A stretch of DNA of 64,000 bases from Winogradskyella sp. Its GTDB lineage: Bacteria; Bacteroidota; Bacteroidia; Flavobacteriales; Flavobacteriaceae. Under the pieces are notes generated by a model that had not been told where the DNA came from, searched no databases, and worked only from the letters and a program-made list of their open reading frames with translations. The position numbers and the translations under genes are program-made. This document shows, one piece after another, positions 61,774 through 64,000 of this stretch (positions are counted from its first letter, which is position 1; each line of letters starts with the position of its first letter). The stretch lies in contig JABDKL010000173.1 of the NCBI GenBank assembly GCA_013002225.1, positions 1 through 64,000 of the forward strand, written 5' to 3'.

Positions 61774-62996
61774 TTAAGAACTTCTTCAAAAATATAGGTC
61801 CAGGTCCATTAGTTGCAGCCGCATTTATTGGTCCTGGCACAGTAACGATTTGTACGCTGGCTGGCGTAAATTTTGGTTACGCATTGCTTTGGGCAATGGT
61901 TTTATCGATTATAGCAACCATCGTGCTACAGGAAATGGCAGCACGTTTGGGGATTATATCTCAAAAAGGTTTATCTGAGGTTATTAGACAAGAAATTAAA
62001 AACCCTGTATTAAGAGGGTTTGCGATTGTATTAATATTATCTGCTATCGTAATAGGTAATGCGGCCTACGAAGCAGGTAATATTAGTGGTGGAGCTTTAG
62101 GAATGCAAACTCTTTTAGGAAATCCAAGCGTTTCTGCAGGCGGCTTAAGCATTGAGATTATTCCAATTGTTATAGGAGCTGTTGCATTTATTCTACTCTT
62201 TATTGGGAATTATAAAGTGCTGGAGAAAACTTTAGTCACTTTAGTTATTTTAATGAGCCTCGCGTTTTTTACCACAGCTATTATAACAAACCCAAATCTG
62301 TTAGACATTGCTAAAAATATGGTGATTCCAAGTTTTCCCGAAAAGAGCATTTTAACTATAATTGGGTTAATCGGTACTACGGTTGTGCCTTATAATCTGT
62401 TTTTACACGCCTCGTTGGCTAAAACAAAATGGAAAGATAAATCTGATTTACACTTTGCAAAAAAAGATACGATTATCGCTGTTGTTCTGGGCGGAATGGT
62501 TTCTATGTGTATTATTATATCGGCATCGGCCATTCCTACTCAAGATATTCACAATGCGTCAGATTTGGCATTGGGATTAGAGCCGTTGTTTGGGATTAAT
62601 GCAAAGTATTTCCTGTCTATGGGTCTGTTTGCGGCTGGTATTACGAGTGCAATTACAGCGCCTTTGGCAGCAGCCTTCGTAGCTAGCGGGTGTTTGGGTT
62701 GGGAAACCAATTTAAAGTCTATTCGGTTTAGATTTGTCTGGATTTTTATTCTGGGACTTGGAGTTGTGTTTTCTTCCATAGGATTTAAATCAATAGAAAT
62801 CATAAAATTCGCTCAAGTCGCTAATGGTTTGTTATTACCAGTTATTGCTGGTTTTCTACTCTGGATTGTGAATAAACATTCGGTATTAGGAAATTATAAA
62901 AATTCAAAACTTCAGAATGTTTTTGGTATAATTATTTTACTTATTACTATCTTTTTAGGAGCTAAAGGGATATTAAGTGTATTCAAATTAATCTAA
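61770..62996 (+). CDS. NRAMP-fold transporter lacking canonical metal ligands
   Basis: A 408-residue NRAMP-family membrane protein with about eleven helices. In canonical NRAMPs helix 1 has DPGN and helix 6 has MPH; the Asp, Asn and Met bind the metal. Here helix 1 reads GPGT (residues 21-24) and helix 6 VPYN (206-209), so all three ligands are replaced. Ion transport of Mn or Fe in the usual way is therefore unlikely. It overlaps pxpA by 1 bp and DUF2891 by 4 bp. An NRAMP-like gene also neighbours pxpA in B. subtilis (ycsG), so 5-oxoproline transport is an attractive guess. Confidence 0.85.
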   Translation: MIKNFFKNIGPGPLVAAAFIGPGTVTICTLAGVNFGYALLWAMVLSIIATIVLQEMAARLGIISQKGLSEVIRQEIKNPVLRGFAIVLILSAIVIGNAAYEAGNISGGALGMQTLLGNPSVSAGGLSIEIIPIVIGAVAFILLFIGNYKVLEKTLVTLVILMSLAFFTTAIITNPNLLDIAKNMVIPSFPEKSILTIIGLIGTTVVPYNLFLHASLAKTKWKDKSDLHFAKKDTIIAVVLGGMVSMCIIISASAIPTQDIHNASDLALGLEPLFGINAKYFLSMGLFAAGITSAITAPLAAAFVASGCLGWETNLKSIRFRFVWIFILGLGVVFSSIGFKSIEIIKFAQVANGLLLPVIAGFLLWIVNKHSVLGNYKNSKLQNVFGIIILLITIFLGAKGILSVFKLI

Positions 62997-63736
62997 TGAC
63001 TAATTATATCATAGACATTAATGCAGATGTTGGAGAAGGTGTAGGTAATGAAGCGGATTTAATGCCATATTTGTCGTCTTGCAATATAGCTTGCGGTGGT
63101 CATGCTGGCGATGTAAATACAATGGTTAACGTTGTAAAGCTAGCCAAATCGAACAGGGTTAAGATTGGTGCACATCCCTCTTTTCCCGACAGAGAAAACT
63201 TTGGTAGGGTTGATATGAACCTGACCGCTGCAGAATTATACACCTCTTTAAAGCAGCAAATAAGAACCTTGCAAAGGGTGCTTTATGATGCTAATTGTCA
63301 ACTTCACCATATTAAGCCTCACGGAGCATTGTATAATTTAGCTTCTAAGGATGCTAAAATTGCTAGCGTAATTATAGAGGTTATTAAGAGTATTGCGATA
63401 CCCATAAAATTATATGCTCCGTATAATTCTAAAATCTCCAAACTTGCTACTCGAGAAAATATAGAAGTCACGTTTGAAGCTTTTGCCGATAGAAATTATA
63501 ACGATGATTTATCTTTAGTTTCACGTCAATTTAACAACGCTTTATTAGGAGATAAAGACGAAATTTTTAGTCATTTAACACGCATAATTACACAAGAAAA
63601 AGTAAGGTCTGTTAATGGAGTGAAAGTTCCTATAAAAGCTTCGACTTTTTGTGTGCATAGTGACACAAAGAATGTAACTGAAATTTTAAAGTTTTTGAGT
63701 GTCGAATTGCCGAGAAATAATATAAGTATTCAGTAA
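62996..63736 (+). CDS. pxpA: 5-oxoprolinase subunit A (LamB/YcsF family)
   Basis: A 246-residue LamB/YcsF-family protein, subunit A of the ATP-dependent 5-oxoprolinase PxpABC that opens 5-oxoproline to glutamate. The metal-binding beta-barrel motifs are DINADVGEG, NIACGGHAGD, GAHPSFPDRENFGR and HIKPHGALYN. Length matches the family. Its ATG overlaps the transporter stop codon by one base, and pxpB follows 6 bp on. pxpC must lie beyond the window. Confidence 0.95.
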   Translation: MTNYIIDINADVGEGVGNEADLMPYLSSCNIACGGHAGDVNTMVNVVKLAKSNRVKIGAHPSFPDRENFGRVDMNLTAAELYTSLKQQIRTLQRVLYDANCQLHHIKPHGALYNLASKDAKIASVIIEVIKSIAIPIKLYAPYNSKISKLATRENIEVTFEAFADRNYNDDLSLVSRQFNNALLGDKDEIFSHLTRIITQEKVRSVNGVKVPIKASTFCVHSDTKNVTEILKFLSVELPRNNISIQ

Positions 63737-63742
63737 TAATTT

Positions 63743-64000
63743 ATGGCCTTTAAATTAAAATATACTGCCTATAATGAACGCTCTATTTTGATAGAGTGGC
63801 CTGCTATTATTGATGAAAAAATATTAAAAAACATATTATTATTTAAATATTCTATTGAAAATAATTTTATTAAACAAACGATTGAGGTAGTTAACGCATA
63901 TAATTCATTATTAATTATTTATGAACATACTATTGATAATATCAATAATAAGATTAAAGAACTTAAAACCCTGAATTGGTCACTTAACGGAGAACTAAAT
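63743..64000 (+). CDS. pxpB: 5-oxoprolinase subunit B (KipI family), C-terminus beyond the window
   Basis: The first 86 residues of a KipI/PxpB protein, from ATG 63743. The N-terminal region (ERSILIEWPAIIDEK, then TIEVVNAYNSLLIIYEH) matches the KipI family opening. It follows pxpA by 6 bp, the order A-B-C of most bacteria. The gene is cut by position 64000. Confidence 0.88.
   Translation, partial: MAFKLKYTAYNERSILIEWPAIIDEKILKNILLFKYSIENNFIKQTIEVVNAYNSLLIIYEHTIDNINNKIKELKTLNWSLNGELN

Noticed and set aside
1..64000. tRNA, rRNA, CRISPR arrays, insertion sequences or prophage genes
   Set aside because: None was seen: no cloverleaf, no regularly spaced long repeats, no transposase, integrase or phage structural motifs.

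Overview
The window is AT-rich, gene-dense and collinear with a chromosome of the Flavobacteriaceae (Bacteroidota). Several signals agree on this: type A C-terminal sorting domains of the type IX secretion system (T9SS), DUF4252, DUF4199 and DUF3307 proteins, a 951-residue CarB, promoters of the TTG-N19-TAnnTTTG kind, almost no Shine-Dalgarno sequences, and many lipoproteins. The genus cannot be resolved by eye. No phage, insertion sequence, CRISPR array, tRNA or rRNA was seen. Most genes are core metabolism or envelope functions, with a few poorly understood modules between them.

Layout. 1-8.3 kb: a fatty-acid beta-oxidation operon on the minus strand (MarR regulator, FadN-type HAD/ECH fusion, thiolase, acyl-CoA dehydrogenase cut by the window edge), then a small membrane protein, an acyl-CoA synthetase and an AraC regulator. 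8.3-15.2 kb: purL, a secreted endonuclease I with fibronectin III and T9SS domains, and an rRNA methylase. 15.3-18.0 kb: a propeller lipoprotein and an ECF sigma / putative anti-sigma / Spy-like module. 18.3-23.5 kb: an MsbA-type exporter, phosphohexomutase, GT2 and DUF4199. 23.5-33.4 kb: rpmE2, a GlmU-like protein, a PD40 protein, an orphan peptide-binding lipoprotein, mtaB, then hydrolase, lytic transglycosylase and cardiolipin synthase. 33.5-37.4 kb: rpmH (short), carB and a secreted cupredoxin.

37.4-41.0 kb holds the most unusual module, a translationally coupled operon of SatD-like protein, DUF3307 membrane protein and thioesterase. It is preceded by three 20-bp elements with an exact 28-bp period next to the predicted -7 box, and followed upstream by rmuC. 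41.0-46.3 kb is a cobalamin uptake locus: a B12 riboswitch ahead of btuB, with a divergent btuFCD-like ABC operon. 46.3-50.0 kb: an S41 protease and a second ECF sigma operon with two tandem DUF4252 proteins. 50.0-58.8 kb: purB, a HEAT-like protein, a tandem HhH lipoprotein, GT4, a zinc-less class III sirtuin, TrmH, and small envelope proteins. 59.0-64.0 kb: comM/yifB, then a tightly coupled DUF2891 / NRAMP-fold transporter / pxpA / pxpB cluster. The transporter lacks the canonical NRAMP metal ligands and sits with 5-oxoprolinase genes.

Two genome-wide habits stand out. At least seven genes must start at TTG because a stop codon lies just upstream with no ATG between. In five gene pairs the stop codon touches the next start codon with no gap. 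The best candidates for undescribed biology are the SatD/DUF3307 operon with its iterated operator and the metal-motif-less NRAMP protein tied to 5-oxoproline catabolism.
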